64,000 nt of DNA from Acuticoccus sp. I52.16.1. GTDB taxonomy: Bacteria > Pseudomonadota > Alphaproteobacteria > Rhizobiales > Amorphaceae. The notes beneath the pieces are model-generated. The model saw nothing but the letters and a program-made list of their open reading frames with translations. It was not told where the DNA came from and ran no database searches. Positions 62,602 through 64,000 of this stretch are shown here, one piece after another; within the stretch, counting starts at the first letter, position 1, and the number at the start of each line of letters is the position of its first letter. The position numbers and the translations under genes were made by a program. The DNA lies in the NCBI RefSeq assembly GCF_022865125.1, contig NZ_CP094828.1:868001-932000 (forward strand), written 5' to 3'.

Positions 62602-63300
62602 TCACGCGGCCAGGTAGCCGCCGTCCACCGGCAGGATCGCGCCGTGCACGTAGGACGCCTCGGCCGAGAGGAGGAAGGCGACCACCTTGGCGATCTCCTC
62701 CGTCGCCGCCCAGCGCCCCAGCGGGATGCGCGCGTCGATCCGCGCGCGCCGCTCCGGGTCGTTGCGCGCGCCGGCGGAGATGCGCGTCTCCACCCACCCC
62801 GGCGCCACCGCGTTGACGCGGATGCCGCGCGGCCCCCAGGCGACTGCCTGCGCCCGCGTCAATGCCGCCACCGCGCCCTTGCTGGCCCCGTAAGCCGGCG
62901 CCGCGCTGGAGCCGAAGAAGGTCCACATGGAGGCGATGTTGACCACCGAGCCGCCGCCCCGTTCCAACGCGTCCGCCGCCGCGTTGGCCGAGGCGAGCAC
63001 CGCCGTCACGTTCACGCCCATCACCTTGTCGAAGGTCTCGGGGTTCCATTCCTCGGCGTACCGGATGACGCCGGCGCAGGTGACGAGCCCGCCCAGCGTG
63101 TCGAGCGGGGCGAAGACGGCGCCGAGCGCGGCGGCGTCGGTGACGTCGCATTCCACGAAGGTCGCCGCGTCCGGGAAGGTGTCTTCCCGCTCCAGGCCGG
63201 CGGCGATCACCTGCCAGCCGCGCGCGGCGAGGAGCGTCGTCGTCGCGAGGCCGATCCCCGTGCCGCCGCCGGTGACGACGACGTGCCGCGCCTCGCTCAT
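62602..63300 (-). CDS. Short-chain dehydrogenase/reductase
   Basis: This 232-residue SDR has VTGGGTGIG at 9-17, CAGVI near 77, catalytic YGASK, and the VAPGWVETR loop. Its ATG overlaps the stop of the upstream iron-type dehydrogenase (ATGA), so the two are co-translated and probably act in the same polyol or alcohol pathway. It is the fourth SDR of the window and is not closely similar in sequence to the others. Confidence 0.92.
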   Translation of the reverse strand: MSEARHVVVTGGGTGIGLATTTLLAARGWQVIAAGLEREDTFPDAATFVECDVTDAAALGAVFAPLDTLGGLVTCAGVIRYAEEWNPETFDKVMGVNVTAVLASANAAADALERGGGSVVNIASMWTFFGSSAAPAYGASKGAVAALTRAQAVAWGPRGIRVNAVAPGWVETRISAGARNDPERRARIDARIPLGRWAATEEIAKVVAFLLSAEASYVHGAILPVDGGYLAA

Positions 63301-64000
63301 GGCGCCACCTCGTCGACCAGGCGCATCGCGGCGACGAGGTCGGACGCGGTCAGCGGGCGCAGGTAGTGCGTGGCGTAGGGCGCGGTGAGCGAGGGCACGG
63401 CCATCTTCAGGAGGTCCGCCTCGTCGGTGATGCCGAAGGCGGCGAACGAGGTCGGCAGGCCGAGGCGCTGGAAGTAGGCGGCGAGGTCGGCCACCTCCTG
63501 GCGGGTGCCCTGCCCGGCCGCCAGCTGCGTCAGCGTGCCCAGCGCCACCATCTCGCCGTGCAGCAGCTCGGCGAGCTGCGGCATGACGGAGAAGCCGCGC
63601 GTCATGGAATGGGCGATCGACAGGCCGCCGCTCTCGAAGGCGAGGCCGCTGAGGAGGATCGACGCTTCGACGACGCGCTCGAACGCGTCGTCCGGCTCCG
63701 TCGCCGCCATCGCCGCCTCGCCGTCGTCGAGGAGGATGCGGTGCGCGCGCTCGACGATCGCCTTGGTGAGCTCCGTCGGCACGCCGCCGAAGAAGTTGCG
63801 CCCGCCGCCCGCCAGCGTGCCGGCCAGCTCGTAGGGCTTGGACATCGCGTCGCCGATCCCGGCCGCCAGGAAGCGCCGCGGCGCCCCGGCGATCACGGCG
63901 GTGTCGACCAGCACCAGCGCCGGGTTCACCCGCATGCGCAGGACGTGCGAGATCTCGTGGTTCGGCGTGTAGACCACCGCGATGTGGCTTGTCGGGCTGT
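63297..64000 (-). CDS. Iron-type alcohol/glycerol dehydrogenase, C-terminal part (5' end outside window)
   Basis: The frame is open to the window edge and gives the last 233 residues of a GldA-like dehydrogenase. The metal-binding residues are visible: Asp in AGIGDAMSK, His in GLSIAHSMTRGFS, and His in LLHGEMVALG. ALVLVDTAVIAGAPRRFLAAG is typical of the glycerol dehydrogenase branch. The nucleotide-binding N-terminus lies outside the window. It is followed by the overlapping SDR. Confidence 0.85.
   Translation of the reverse strand, partial: SPTSHIAVVYTPNHEISHVLRMRVNPALVLVDTAVIAGAPRRFLAAGIGDAMSKPYELAGTLAGGGRNFFGGVPTELTKAIVERAHRILLDDGEAAMAATEPDDAFERVVEASILLSGLAFESGGLSIAHSMTRGFSVMPQLAELLHGEMVALGTLTQLAAGQGTRQEVADLAAYFQRLGLPTSFAAFGITDEADLLKMAVPSLTAPYATHYLRPLTASDLVAAMRLVDEVAP

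Overview
The window is about 70% G+C, densely coded and full of TRAP-type and ABC uptake systems, Ldh2-, SDR- and aldolase-type enzymes and IclR/LysR regulators. Together with the LapA-domain protein, the AaeXAB-like efflux module and YkuD transpeptidase, this points to a metabolically versatile alphaproteobacterium (Hyphomicrobiales or Rhodobacterales type, probably marine or soil). That placement is inferred from gene content; no rRNA gene is present. It looks like chromosomal sequence with one small low-G+C scar of mobile DNA at 12.45-13.0 kb, next to a tRNA-Arg gene.

Layout. 0-7.6 kb: a probable hydroxyproline (or related cyclic imino acid) uptake and degradation locus, with the end of a DapA-family lyase, a divergent Ldh2-family reductase, a DctPQM TRAP transporter, a fused aconitase X and a proline-racemase-superfamily protein lacking both catalytic cysteines. 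7.6-12.4 kb: a structured intergenic repeat, panC, a textbook cueR/copA copper-efflux pair, a LapA-domain protein and tRNA-Arg(ACG). 12.4-14.1 kb: mobile-element remnants, an SDR and a tautomerase. 14.2-19.9 kb: an AaeA/DUF1656/FUSC efflux operon and a 744-residue protein with two FkbM-type methyltransferase domains around a helical repeat. 20.2-26.9 kb: a compact HyuA-like protein, an HpaI-family aldolase, a second TRAP transporter and a LysR regulator. 27.2-34.6 kb: a TAXI TRAP system with a fused permease, a third DctPQM system with a downstream FrcK-like kinase, and a divergent Gfo/Idh/MocA oxidoreductase. 34.6-36.6 kb: acetoacetate decarboxylase and a patatin-like hydrolase. 36.9-42.5 kb: an NMT1/SsuA-type ABC importer, a FAD-linked oxidase and an IclR regulator. 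42.7-47.2 kb: a complete Liv-type ABC importer. 47.3-60.8 kb: a large catabolic block centred on an IclR gene, consisting of a minus-strand run (TRAP transporter, two SDRs, MBL-fold hydrolase, LeuC/LeuD-like hydro-lyase, PEP-mutase/isocitrate-lyase-family lyase, double alpha/beta hydrolase) and a plus-strand acyl-CoA synthetase coupled to a tandem PPC-domain protein. 61.1-64.0 kb: a second copy of the structured repeat just upstream of this part, an L,D-transpeptidase lipoprotein, a small cysteine-rich secreted protein, another SDR and the end of an iron-type alcohol/glycerol dehydrogenase.

The genes read as a series of self-contained import-plus-catabolism modules, each with its own regulator. 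The most unusual points are the 47-61 kb carboxylate module, the Ser/Thr proline-racemase-like enzyme beside aconitase X, the two-headed FkbM protein and the two-copy intergenic element whose hairpins keep pairing although their sequences differ.
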